From positions 124,001 through 188,000 of the forward strand of contig NZ_FNDX01000004.1 in assembly GCF_900099765.1 (NCBI RefSeq): a stretch of 64,000 nt of DNA, written 5' to 3'. Position 1 is the first letter of the stretch, and each line of letters starts with the position of its first letter. This DNA is from Paenibacillus typhae (GTDB lineage Bacteria; Bacillota; Bacilli; Paenibacillales; Paenibacillaceae). Below the pieces are notes generated by a model. The model had not been told where the DNA came from, did no database searches, and was given only the letters and a program-made list of their open reading frames with translations. Positions 8,511 through 16,417 of this stretch are shown piece after piece. The translations under genes and the position numbers were made by a program.

Positions 8511-8571
8511 TCTGGTTCGGTAAAAGAATTCGGTCTGCGCAACACTAAGCGCCGTTATTACTCCAATGCGG

Positions 8572-11001
8572 TCAGCCTAAGCCCGCCGTCAAAATCTCAC
8601 ACAGCGCGCCGAACAGCGGCTGCTCCAGCTTAAGTGCAGCCAGGGAAGCCAGCGCTGCCGCCGGCGTGGCAGAGGATCGTACCAGCCCGTAAATCTGCTC
8701 CTTCAGCTGGAACTCAATCTGGGCCCGGTTAAGCAAGTCGAATATGTCCTCTCCGGTCCGGTTTACGGCTAGCTTTGCGTTGCCAAGTTCAACCGTAATC
8801 GCGGCAGACACCGCGGTCTCCGGGATCGTTACCGTAAGCGTATGTGTGGAATGGTCATACGCTGTATCCGCAGTCGTCTCCGCGCCGCCGGCAAACACCT
8901 TCACCTGCGTTTCGGCTACGCCTGCGAAGCAGAGCTTCCAGCTGCGCAGCGGAGGCAGGGCAGCCAGGTTGCCGCTGGCCGGATGAACCGTAAAGCTGGC
9001 GGTATCTGCCCAGCTTAGGGTCATCTCCGTAACGCACCAGCTCTCCTCACGGTCCCCCAACGCTCCCTCCGCATCCTCCGCATCCTCCCACAAGCGGAAA
9101 CGGCCGTCCGCTCCGGCGAACACCTTAACCTCCAGCTGCCCAGGGTTCGCCGTGGAGGATGTGTAGCCGCTGTGGTCAGCCAGCGGAACAATCGCCCCTG
9201 CCTTTGCCAGTACCGGAATTGTCTCCAGATTCCGGTACAATGACAGGCTGCGGCCACCGTCATACCTCCGGCCGCTGAAGAAATCGAACCAGCGGCCCTC
9301 CGGCAGCCACGCTGTAAATTCCGCCATTGCTGTCCGGCGGTCAACCGGGGAAGTGACCGGGCAGGCCATCAGCTCGGTGCCGAAGTAATACTGATTCGGC
9401 ACTCTGTAAGCCTCCGGCTGCTCCGGATGATGATAGTACAGCGGCCGGACCAGCGGCAGCCCGTCCACACTCGCGTAGCGGTTCATCGTGTACAGGTAGG
9501 GAATCAGCCGGTGCCGCAGGCGCAGCGCTTCCTTCATCGCGGTTTCCGCAACCGGGTTAAACCGCCACGGCTCCTTGCTGTTGAACGGGCTGGCTGAGCT
9601 GTGCAGGCGCAGCACCGGCGAGAACACGCCGAACTGCACCCAGCGCATCACCAGCTCATCGTCAAGATAGCCCTGCATATGGCCGCCGATGTCATGGCTC
9701 CACCAGCCGTACCCGGCATTCGCCGCGCTCGCCGTAAAGTACGGCTGGAACGCAAGCGACTCCCAGGTGACGATCGTGTCGCCGGAGAAGCCCACGGGAT
9801 AACGGTGGCTGCCCAGCCCCGCATAACGCGAGAACGTCAGCGGCCTGCTGCCGCGCCGGCCGCTGTCCAGATAGTGATAGTGGTTCAGCATCCACAGCGG
9901 TTCAAGTCCCGGCACCCGGGTCACACCGCCCTGCTGCCAGTCGATCCACCAGAAGTCCACGCCCTCCTCTTCCAGCGGATGGTGCAGATATTTGAAATAG
10001 GCCCGCAGGAATTTCGGATCGGTGATATCAAATTCCACCGCATCGCCCTTCTCCGGGTTCATGCCAAGCTCCGCGGCAATCGCCAGATACGGGTCCTCGA
10101 AGGCACGCACGCCGTCTGCCGGATGGACATTCAGCGTCACATGCAGCCCCCGCTCATGCAGCCTGGCCAGGAATTGCTGCGGGTCCGGGAAAAGCCTGCG
10201 GTTCCATGTATAGCCCGTCCAGCCGCTGCCGTACTGCGGATCGACATCGACCAGATGCCAGTCCATGTCAATCACCGCCACAGAGAACGGGATCTGCTCC
10301 TGCTCGAACCTTTCCATCAGCGCCAGATACTCATCTGCGCTGTAAGGGTAATACCGGCTCCACCAGTTGCCAAGGGCATACCGCGGCAGGAGCGGCGCCG
10401 GGCCGCTGAGGCGGTAGAAATCCTTCAGGCATTCCAGATAGTCATGCCCGTACCCGAAGAAATACAAATCCAGCGCGCCGGCCTCGCGCGGCGTAACCTG
10501 ACCGTCTTCCTCCAGCAGCAGCGAGCGGCTGTCGTCCATTACCGTATAGCCTCCGCGGGACATCAGCCCCGGTTCAAGCGGAATCGCCCCGTCCGCATTA
10601 TCCAGCGTCCGGGCCGTACCGCCAAGATTCTGCGGCGTGTCGCCGTAATGCCAGACTCCCATCAGGTGGCCTGATCCGTTACGCACACGGACATTAAGCC
10701 CGTAGCGGGAGAATGGCTGCTTGTCATAGCTTAGATGCAGCCGGTCCGTAATGATCTCCAGCCTGTTGCCGTGATCAATCAGCCGGAACTCCGGCACCGG
10801 AAAGTCACGATTCAGCACAGTCTGGGTCGCCCGGTCCTCGAACCTGCCGTCAGGATGGTATTCCAGACGAAGCAGCTGCGGAGTCAGAACAGTGATCCGG
10901 TAGCCCTCTCCTTCTATCATTGCTTCAGGACTGGCGGCAGGCCGCACCGCCAGCTTCAGATGCTCAGGCAGCGGCCGCTGCTCCTGCATAATATTTTCCA
11001 T
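8572..11001 (-). CDS. Glycoside hydrolase family 31 (alpha-glucosidase/alpha-xylosidase)
   Basis: An 809-residue GH31 enzyme without a signal peptide, hence cytoplasmic. The catalytic nucleophile region is FWWIDWQQG (Asp near 353) and the acid/base is in VGFSGDTIVTWESL (Asp near 406). The upstream VAVIDMDWHLVDVDPQYGSGWTGYTWN and the GYGWWSHDIGGHMQG segment are typical of family subsites. The N-terminal beta-sandwich and a distal C-terminal domain complete the usual layout; the final 130 residues look like an extra C-terminal extension. It is the last gene after two permeases, so it probably cleaves an imported alpha-linked oligosaccharide. Confidence 0.92.
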   Translation of the reverse strand: MENIMQEQRPLPEHLKLAVRPAASPEAMIEGEGYRITVLTPQLLRLEYHPDGRFEDRATQTVLNRDFPVPEFRLIDHGNRLEIITDRLHLSYDKQPFSRYGLNVRVRNGSGHLMGVWHYGDTPQNLGGTARTLDNADGAIPLEPGLMSRGGYTVMDDSRSLLLEEDGQVTPREAGALDLYFFGYGHDYLECLKDFYRLSGPAPLLPRYALGNWWSRYYPYSADEYLALMERFEQEQIPFSVAVIDMDWHLVDVDPQYGSGWTGYTWNRRLFPDPQQFLARLHERGLHVTLNVHPADGVRAFEDPYLAIAAELGMNPEKGDAVEFDITDPKFLRAYFKYLHHPLEEEGVDFWWIDWQQGGVTRVPGLEPLWMLNHYHYLDSGRRGSRPLTFSRYAGLGSHRYPVGFSGDTIVTWESLAFQPYFTASAANAGYGWWSHDIGGHMQGYLDDELVMRWVQFGVFSPVLRLHSSASPFNSKEPWRFNPVAETAMKEALRLRHRLIPYLYTMNRYASVDGLPLVRPLYYHHPEQPEAYRVPNQYYFGTELMACPVTSPVDRRTAMAEFTAWLPEGRWFDFFSGRRYDGGRSLSLYRNLETIPVLAKAGAIVPLADHSGYTSSTANPGQLEVKVFAGADGRFRLWEDAEDAEGALGDREESWCVTEMTLSWADTASFTVHPASGNLAALPPLRSWKLCFAGVAETQVKVFAGGAETTADTAYDHSTHTLTVTIPETAVSAAITVELGNAKLAVNRTGEDIFDLLNRAQIEFQLKEQIYGLVRSSATPAAALASLAALKLEQPLFGALCEILTAGLG

Positions 11002-11047
11002 AATGATATGACCTCATTTCCGGCTCTAACCGGCGCACCGGTAAGAA

Positions 11048-11971
11048 CTACTCCTTCACCGCGCCGATCATAACCCCCTGGTTAAAGTATTTTTGGATAA
11101 ACGGATATACACACATAATCGGAACGGTCGCGACAATGATGACAGAGTAACGCATCATATTAGCCAGCCGCAGCGCCAGCTGCGCCGCCTCCCCGGACCC
11201 TATGCCGGACTGCATCTGGTTGGTGATCAGAATGTTGCGCAGGATCAGCTGCAGCGGATGCAGATTGGGATTTTTGAGATAGATCAGGGCGTTGAAATAG
11301 GAATTCCAGTGGCCGACAGCAATCCACAAGCCCAGCACGGCAATAATCGCCTTGGACAGCGGCAGTACCACCCCGGTAAAAAACCGGAGATTGCCGCATC
11401 CGTCAATCTGCGCCGCCTCCCACAGATCGCCCGGAATACTGGTCTGGAAGAACGTGCGGGCAACAATGATGTTATACACGCCGACCGAGAACGGCAGCAC
11501 CATGACCAGAAACGTGTCATACATATGAAAATCACGGACCGTCAGAAAGGTCGGAATCAGCCCGCCGTTAAAAAACATCGTAAAGATAAAAAACAGCGAC
11601 AGGAATTTACGCCCCTTCAGGTCTTTGCGCGAGAGCGCATAGGCTGCCGAGATATTCACAACCAGGCCGATAAGCGTGCCGACGATCGTATACAGGATGG
11701 TATTGCGGTAGCCGATCCAGATATTACTATGGCGCAGCAGCTCCTTGTAGCCGTCGAGCGTGAACCCTTTCGGGAACAGCCAGACCTGTCCGCCGGCGAC
11801 CGCCGAAGGGTCACTGAATGAAGCGATAACGATAAAATACAGCGGATAGATCAGAATAATCAGAAACAGCACCGCAATCACATACAGCACAACTTCCATC
11901 ACGGTATCGGAGGAGCGGTTGTTTTTTATTTTCCCCTTGGACTCTTTAACTGCAGGTGTAAGTACTCCCAT
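11048..11971 (-). CDS. CUT1 sugar ABC transporter permease (LplC/YtcP type)
   Basis: A 307-residue permease with six predicted helices. The EAA loop is LWEAAQIDGCGNLRFFTGVVLPLSKAI (about 195-222), where the shared ATPase docks. The N-terminal cytoplasmic 25 residues are longer than usual. GGAGGAG precedes the ATG. It follows its partner permease by 15 bases and precedes GH31. No ATPase is encoded here; a common MsmX-type ATPase elsewhere in the genome presumably energises it. Confidence 0.92.
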   Translation of the reverse strand: MGVLTPAVKESKGKIKNNRSSDTVMEVVLYVIAVLFLIILIYPLYFIVIASFSDPSAVAGGQVWLFPKGFTLDGYKELLRHSNIWIGYRNTILYTIVGTLIGLVVNISAAYALSRKDLKGRKFLSLFFIFTMFFNGGLIPTFLTVRDFHMYDTFLVMVLPFSVGVYNIIVARTFFQTSIPGDLWEAAQIDGCGNLRFFTGVVLPLSKAIIAVLGLWIAVGHWNSYFNALIYLKNPNLHPLQLILRNILITNQMQSGIGSGEAAQLALRLANMMRYSVIIVATVPIMCVYPFIQKYFNQGVMIGAVKE

Positions 11972-11986
11972 TGTGAACTCCTCCTT

Positions 11987-12910
11987 CTACCACAGGCTGT
12001 TTTCGCTGATTTTTTTGGAAATCTGGTTGACGATAATCAGCAAAATAAAGTTAATGACGGTGTTGAACAGATTGACGGCCGACGAGAAGCTGTACTGGCT
12101 GCTGAGCAGACCGATTTTGTATACATAGGTGGACAGAATTTCGCTGGAGGTGGCGTTGAGGTCGTTCTGCATCAGGTACACTTTTTCAAAGCCAACCCCA
12201 AGCAGCCCCCCGACACGCAAAATGAGCAGCGTAACCGCCGTCGGCATCAGCATCGGAATATCGATAAAGCGCACCTTGTGCCAGCGGCTCGCCCCGTCCA
12301 CGGTTGCTGCTTCATACAGGCTGGGGTCAACCGCAGACAATGCCGCGATAAAAATAATACTGTCCCAGCCGACATGCTGCCACACATCCGACCAGACGTA
12401 CACACTGCTGAACAGCGACGAGGAGCCGAGCAGATCGGGCGCTTCTTTGCCGAACAGGCTGAACAGGTTGCCGACCAGACCGGTGCTTGGCGACAGCAGA
12501 ATGACCATCAGTCCGACCATGACCACGGTGGAGATGAAGTGCGGCATATACGAAACCGTCTGGAAAAAGCGCCGGAACCGGTTCGGACGCATCTGGTTCA
12601 CCATCAGCGCCAGAATGATCGGAATCGGAAAGGTTACGAGACTGTACAGGCTGATAATCAGCGTGTTCTTAATCGTGTTCGAGAACTGATAGGAGTTAAA
12701 AAACTTCTCAAAATATTTGAACCCCGCCCACGGACTCTCCGTAATCCCTAAAGCCGGGCTGTAATCCTTGAATGCAATAAGTATTCCGTACATCGGTTTA
12801 TACGCGAACAGCAGCGACAGCACCACCGCGGGCAGCAGCAGCAAATACAGCCCCCAGTTTCTTTTCACCGCCATAAGCGTTCCCCCGGAACTGGCTTGAC
12901 CGGATCTCAT
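11987..12910 (-). CDS. CUT1 sugar ABC transporter permease (LplB type)
   Basis: A 307-residue permease with six helices and the EAA loop LYEAATVDGASRWHKVRFIDIPML (about 200-223). It forms the heterodimeric channel with the next gene. AGGGGATTTC precedes the ATG. It is the first gene of the permease-permease-GH31 operon; the promoter must lie in the 300 bases before it, where an inverted repeat and several TCCGGAC words occur. Confidence 0.92.
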   Translation of the reverse strand: MRSGQASSGGTLMAVKRNWGLYLLLLPAVVLSLLFAYKPMYGILIAFKDYSPALGITESPWAGFKYFEKFFNSYQFSNTIKNTLIISLYSLVTFPIPIILALMVNQMRPNRFRRFFQTVSYMPHFISTVVMVGLMVILLSPSTGLVGNLFSLFGKEAPDLLGSSSLFSSVYVWSDVWQHVGWDSIIFIAALSAVDPSLYEAATVDGASRWHKVRFIDIPMLMPTAVTLLILRVGGLLGVGFEKVYLMQNDLNATSSEILSTYVYKIGLLSSQYSFSSAVNLFNTVINFILLIIVNQISKKISENSLW

Positions 12911-12944
12911 GAAATCCCCTCCTGAATGTGTTTATCTGTTTAAG

Positions 12945-12968
12945 TACCTAAAGTATATCTTTAAGGTA
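12945..12968. promoter_or_regulatory. Inverted repeat upstream of the permease operon
   Basis: TACCTAAAG and CTTTAAGGTA form 9 pairs with one bulged base around TATAT. On the minus strand it contains TATACT, a possible -10, 35-60 bases upstream of the LplB start. Possible operator for the LacI protein or YesN; not established. Confidence 0.35.
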
Positions 12969-13146
12969 TCGGCGGCTGCCGGACCTAATGGGTGTGTTAA
13001 CCGGACTTTTATGATTGGTGTAAAAGCTTCCGGGCTGCACGGTTTCCCGGGCAGCGGGCCGGTATGCGCAATGCGGACTTTCGCTGCTGTTATCCGGACT
13101 TTCGGCCTGGCGGGCAGCAGGGCAATGTTTGGACTGCTTCCGGACG

Positions 13147-13190
13147 CAAAAATACCGCCAGGCAGCTGCAGCGGCTGCTTCCGGCGGTAT
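13147..13190 (-). terminator. Terminator of the GH13 gene
   Basis: On the minus strand ATACCGCC and GGCGGTAT form the outer stem, CAGC/GCTG the inner one, followed by TTTTT. Confidence 0.75.
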
Positions 13191-13213
13191 CATCTACAGT
13201 ATGTTACGCAGGC

Positions 13214-14503
13214 TTACACCTGCTCTATAATGACGGGCCGGCCGGCACAGAACAGCTTGCCGCCGCCATAGACCGTGACCTCGCTGCCGTCGATCAGGCT
13301 CTGGTAGCTTCCATCCGGCAGGCCGGTGTCCACCTCTGCTTGCCTGCCCTTCAGGCTGAATACACCTGCCAGCTTCCGGCTGCCCCAGGTGTATGTTCCT
13401 GCTACGATGTCTTCTTCCTCTACTGCGCGCAGGTGGCAGATGCCCTCCGACATAATTGCCTTCTGCTTGACCGGATACAGCGCCGCGAACAGCCAGGACA
13501 GATCGGTCCCGGTATCCCAGCTGACTGTATCCTTGTCGAATAGATCAGGGCAAACGGTATTTGCTGTTTCCTGTCCGCCGTAGATCAGCGTCATGCCCTT
13601 CTGGAAATACAGGAAGGCCGTCCAGTTGATCAGGCTCTGCTCATCCGGAATGAGAGACTTGGCCCGGGGCCGGTCATGGTTCTCCAGAAACCGCAGCTTA
13701 ATGTAGTTATCCGGGTACAGGTACTCCTGGGCGTTCATTTTCTCAACGTAGCTCGCAAGCGTCATCTCTCCGGCCAGATAACCACTGTAATACGGATAGA
13801 CATCGTAGTCATAGCAGGCATCGAACGCCTGCAGCGTTTCCGCATCGCTGAGCCCCGTCAGGCCGAGCGAACGCAGGTGCATGATGAAGTCCGGCTCGAT
13901 GGATTCGGCCAGCCACAGGCAGCCGGGGTTGACCTCGCGCACTTCGTTCACGGCCCGCTCCCAGAATGCCAGCGGCAGCAGCGGGGCAACGTCGCAGCGG
14001 AAGCCGTCGACGATGCCCGCCCATCCCTTAAGCGTCTCAATCTGGTAGTCCCACAGCTCCGGGCAGTTATAGTCGAGGTCCACGATATCAGCCCAGTCTC
14101 CGGCTTTATTGCCGAGCTTCCCATCCGGCGTCCGGTAGAAAAATTCCGGATGCTCCTTGACCAGCACCGAATCCGGCGAGGTATGGTTATACACTACGTC
14201 GATGATGCACTTCATCCCGTGCTCATGGATCGCGCCGACCAGAGACTTGAAATCCTCCAGTGTGCCCAGCTCCGGGTTAATTTCCCGGTAGTCCTGATTG
14301 GCGTACGGGCTGCCTAAGCCCCCTTTGCGCTCGGCCATACCGATCGGATGGACCGGCAGCAGCCAGATCATGTCCACGCCAAGGCTGCGGATACGTCCGA
14401 GATCGCGCTCCACCGTGCGGAAGCTCCCTTCCTCACTGTGATTGCGGACGTACACCGAATATACAACACTGCTGCGCAGCGATTTTGCCGTATGCTTTGC
14501 CAT
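13214..14503 (-). CDS. Intracellular alpha-amylase family protein (GH13)
   Basis: A 429-residue GH13 barrel with no signal peptide. Conserved regions: IIDVVYNHTSPDS (region I), GFRCDVAPL (nucleophile Asp near 170), WLAESIE (acid/base Glu near 199) and LENHDRPR (third Asp near 277). It should hydrolyse or transglycosylate alpha-1,4 or alpha-1,6 glucans taken up by the adjacent transporter. The start at 14503 is set by AGGAG about 10 bases upstream and by homology; the reading frame continues upstream to 14839 only because it runs through tandem repeats (Ser-His-Thr-Ala-Pro-like peptide), which is not credible protein. Confidence 0.88.
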   Translation of the reverse strand: MAKHTAKSLRSSVVYSVYVRNHSEEGSFRTVERDLGRIRSLGVDMIWLLPVHPIGMAERKGGLGSPYANQDYREINPELGTLEDFKSLVGAIHEHGMKCIIDVVYNHTSPDSVLVKEHPEFFYRTPDGKLGNKAGDWADIVDLDYNCPELWDYQIETLKGWAGIVDGFRCDVAPLLPLAFWERAVNEVREVNPGCLWLAESIEPDFIMHLRSLGLTGLSDAETLQAFDACYDYDVYPYYSGYLAGEMTLASYVEKMNAQEYLYPDNYIKLRFLENHDRPRAKSLIPDEQSLINWTAFLYFQKGMTLIYGGQETANTVCPDLFDKDTVSWDTGTDLSWLFAALYPVKQKAIMSEGICHLRAVEEEDIVAGTYTWGSRKLAGVFSLKGRQAEVDTGLPDGSYQSLIDGSEVTVYGGGKLFCAGRPVIIEQV

Positions 14504-14613
14504 TTCTGTTACACTCCTACTCCTATTAGTTAAAGTGGATTTAAGGCCGAATGTCCGGGTGGATAAGTTAGCTGGATGACTGTTTGGTGCTGTTTGGGAG
14601 AATGGTGATATGT

Positions 14614-14832
14614 GAGAGTTTGGTGCTGCATGAGAGTTTGGTACTACATGAGAGTTTGGTGCTTTATGAGAGTTCGGTGCTTTATGAGAGTCTTGGTGCT
14701 GTATGAAAGTCTTGGTGCTGAATGAGAGTCTTCGTGTTGTATGAGTGCTTGGTGTTGTATGAGTGCTTGGTGCTGTATGAGTGCTTGGTGTTGTATGAGT
14801 GCTTGGTGCTGTATGAGTGCTTGGCGCTGTAT
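14614..14832. repeat. Minisatellite of 12 tandem units, 18-19 bases each
   Basis: Twelve consecutive units: four of type GAGAGTTTGGTGCTGCAT (18), three of type GAGAGTCTTGGTGCTGTAT (19) and five of type GAGTGCTTGGTGCTGTAT (18). Neighbouring units are the most alike, and the right-hand five are almost identical, pointing to recent expansion there. More degenerate units are traceable to about 14580. It lies between the GH13 start (14503) and the 23-mer element at 14891. It has no spacers, so it is not CRISPR. Confidence 0.95.
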
Positions 14833-14890
14833 GGGACATTGTTGCGTAACCGTGTGTTGAGTAACCAATCTTTGGGCGGGTTAAATGGAA

Positions 14891-15077
14891 TTAAGTGGTT
14901 TTTCGTCACTTAATTCTTCATCAAACAACGATAATCATAATTTAGTTGGAAAAAGGTCACTTAAATATGCCAAATTCGCCTGTCCGGGGGTATATCGGCC
15001 GAATTAGGTGACGTTTTTCCACCTAATTGTCCGGTTCAGCAGAAAAGAATGGATTTAAGTGGCGAAAATCCAACTAA
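14891..15077. repeat. Four-palindrome intergenic element, class A (copy 1)
   Basis: Four 23-base imperfect palindromes begin at 14891, 14942, 15004 and 15055, i.e. spaced 51, 62 and 51. Each opens with TTA(A/G)(G/T)TG and closes with CA(C/A)(T/C)TAA; inner bases are poly-T or poly-A rich (e.g. TTAAGTGGTTTTTCGTCACT). The middle spacer has AATTCG...CGAATT. The element ends 27 bases beyond the LacI stop codon. The same architecture occurs at 23207, 33534 and 57986. Confidence 0.9.
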
Positions 15078-15104
15078 ATTTTACCGGCCCTCATTTAAGA
15101 GTCG

Positions 15105-16103
15105 CTATCCTCTAAGTACCGGCCGGCGCAGGACAAACTGGGCCACACAGCTTGCGTCCCCTTCCAAGGAAGACTGCCGACTCTTCCGCCGGATGCTCCC
15201 GATCAGTAGCTCCGAAGCCATCGTACCCATCCCCGCAACACTTTCATCCGGTATGCCAGGAAAAGTTACTATCGCTGCCGCCAGCGCACCGGCACCCTCG
15301 TCTGCGCTTTCCCCGCCAGCCTTCGTCTGCCCGCCACTCCCTTCATCCGTTTCAAGCATATCCGCCTCCACCTTACTCCCGTCCCCTGCCTCACCCCGGC
15401 CATTTTCCACCAGACTGCTGCTTCTACAATCTGCCGCCTTCCAGCCAGGCCTCACCTCGCTCGCACTCCTATCTGCCGCCTTCCCGCCTCGCCTCACCTT
15501 ATCCTCACTCCCGCCATCTCCAACCAGATTATACCACTCACTGTCTGCGCTTTCCCCGCCAGCCTTCGTCTGCCCGCCACTCCCTTCATCCATTTCATGC
15601 ATATCCGCCTCTGCCTCACTTCCTGCGTCCTTCGCCGGTCCGTCCTCCACCAGCACAAACGGATAGCCCTCCTGCTGCAGGAAATCAACAACCGCACTGC
15701 TCCGGCGGGCGGAGAGCAGGATGGCACCGTCAGCCCGGCCACCCTTCAGCAGCCGGGAGACGGCCTCCAGCTCCTCCCGTTCTCCATTGCCGGAGGCCAG
15801 CTGGATGTCGTAGCCCAGCTTGCCGGCGCCGAGTATAATCCCCCGGATCACCTCCATACAGTAGAGGTTGGCCGGCCATATCTCTGCCGTGTCCGGCAGC
15901 AGGACACAGATGCAGCGGGTCGTCCGCGACACGAGGTTCTGCGCGATAATATTCGGCGTATAGCCCAGCTCCTCCATCGTCTCCCTGACCCTGCGGGAGG
16001 TCTCCGCCCGGACATTGACATGACCTGCCAATACCCTGGAGACGGTAGACACGGAGACGCCCGCCCGGCGGGCCACCTTTTTCATCGTAACGGTCATAGA
16101 CAC
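15105..16103 (-). CDS. LacI family regulator with a duplicated low-complexity insertion
   Basis: Residues 1-65 are a normal LacI DNA-binding domain: MKKVARRAGVSVSTVSRVLAG with hinge YTPNIIAQNLVSR. Residues 65-155 match the start of the effector domain (ICVLLPDTAEIW, GAILLSARR, YPFVLVEDG). About 120 residues rich in Glu, Asp, Gly, Ser and Ala follow, holding two copies of a 23-residue block (about 165-187 and 246-268). The protein ends with a LacI-like C-terminus (VTFPGIPDESVAGMGTMASE). The middle of the sugar-binding core is therefore missing or replaced. GTG at 16103 follows GGAGG by 9 bases. Effector response is doubtful; DNA binding is likely kept. Total length, 332, is normal only by coincidence. 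Confidence 0.75.
   Translation of the reverse strand: MSMTVTMKKVARRAGVSVSTVSRVLAGHVNVRAETSRRVRETMEELGYTPNIIAQNLVSRTTRCICVLLPDTAEIWPANLYCMEVIRGIILGAGKLGYDIQLASGNGEREELEAVSRLLKGGRADGAILLSARRSSAVVDFLQQEGYPFVLVEDGPAKDAGSEAEADMHEMDEGSGGQTKAGGESADSEWYNLVGDGGSEDKVRRGGKAADRSASEVRPGWKAADCRSSSLVENGRGEAGDGSKVEADMLETDEGSGGQTKAGGESADEGAGALAAAIVTFPGIPDESVAGMGTMASELLIGSIRRKSRQSSLEGDASCVAQFVLRRPVLRG
15301..15610. repeat. Direct repeat inside the LacI-type gene
   Basis: A 67-base segment at 15301-15367 recurs at 15544-15610 with only a few mismatches, in frame. Between them lie shorter degenerate repeats containing CCGCCTTCC and CCTCACCT words. This region encodes the acidic insertion. Confidence 0.9.
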
Positions 16104-16417
16104 TGCAATCAGCCTCCTCTCCAACACCACTCTCTCAACTTTTCATGCCCTTAATAGCACTCCTGCTGTGTCACTCTCCCCTGTTTTCAATCCGCTAGCC
16201 TGCTCTATAGGACATTCAACCAAGTCATTACCGTTTGTTACCTGCTCGCACATGCATACCCCGTGACACTTCGCATATCCTTACTCCGTTCTTCCTCTGT
16301 CTCCTAACACACCGGAGTGAGCGGGGTGACGGATATGAATATTGTGGGATGACAGCCACCTCCCACAAGACAATCCCGCCCCGCGCAACGGATTGCGCGG
16401 GGCGGATAACAGGCGGA
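16104..16417. other. Intergenic region between the solute-binding protein and LacI genes
   Basis: No gene seen. It contains the LacI ribosome binding site (GGAGG, minus strand, ending near 16113) and the G+C-rich terminator at 16376-16405. Confidence 0.6.
16376..16405 (-). terminator. Terminator hairpin of the solute-binding protein gene
   Basis: A perfect 13-pair stem CCGCCCCGCGCAA/TTGCGCGGGGCGG with CGGA loop; the T tract on the minus strand is weak (GGATTGTCTT). Confidence 0.65.

Larger units (their letters stand above)
12911..13213. other. Intergenic region between the GH13 gene and the permease operon
   Basis: No gene seen. It holds the inverted repeat at 12945-12968, a G+C-rich middle with GCGGAC or CCGGAC words at 13073, 13094 and 13140, and the GH13 terminator. 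Confidence 0.6.
14504..15104. other. 600-base gene-free region between GH13 and LacI genes
   Basis: No credible gene. It contains the GH13 ribosome binding site (near 14514), the minisatellite and the class A element. No further conserved feature is apparent. Confidence 0.7.

Noticed and set aside
9601-10674. 357-residue plus-strand frame opposite GH31
   Set aside because: Shadow of a G+C-rich gene on the other strand; Arg/His/Pro-rich without family features.
14614-14832. CRISPR or coding tandem repeats (peptides LYECLV on plus, SHTAPS-like on minus)
   Set aside because: Units are directly adjacent without spacers; the open frames exist only because an 18-base repeat without stops stays open in several frames.
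13214-14839. Long form of the GH13 protein with a repetitive Ser/His/Thr/Pro N-terminus
   Set aside because: The extension is translated minisatellite; a ribosome binding site and homology place the start at 14503.
14891-15077. CRISPR-like array of short repeats
   Set aside because: Only four units, imperfect and palindromic, with alternating 28 and 39 base spacers; no cas genes nearby and the same geometry recurs elsewhere.
15152-15838. Proline-rich 228-residue frame on the plus strand
   Set aside because: It is the antisense of the LacI low-complexity segment; no ribosome binding site and no recognisable domain.
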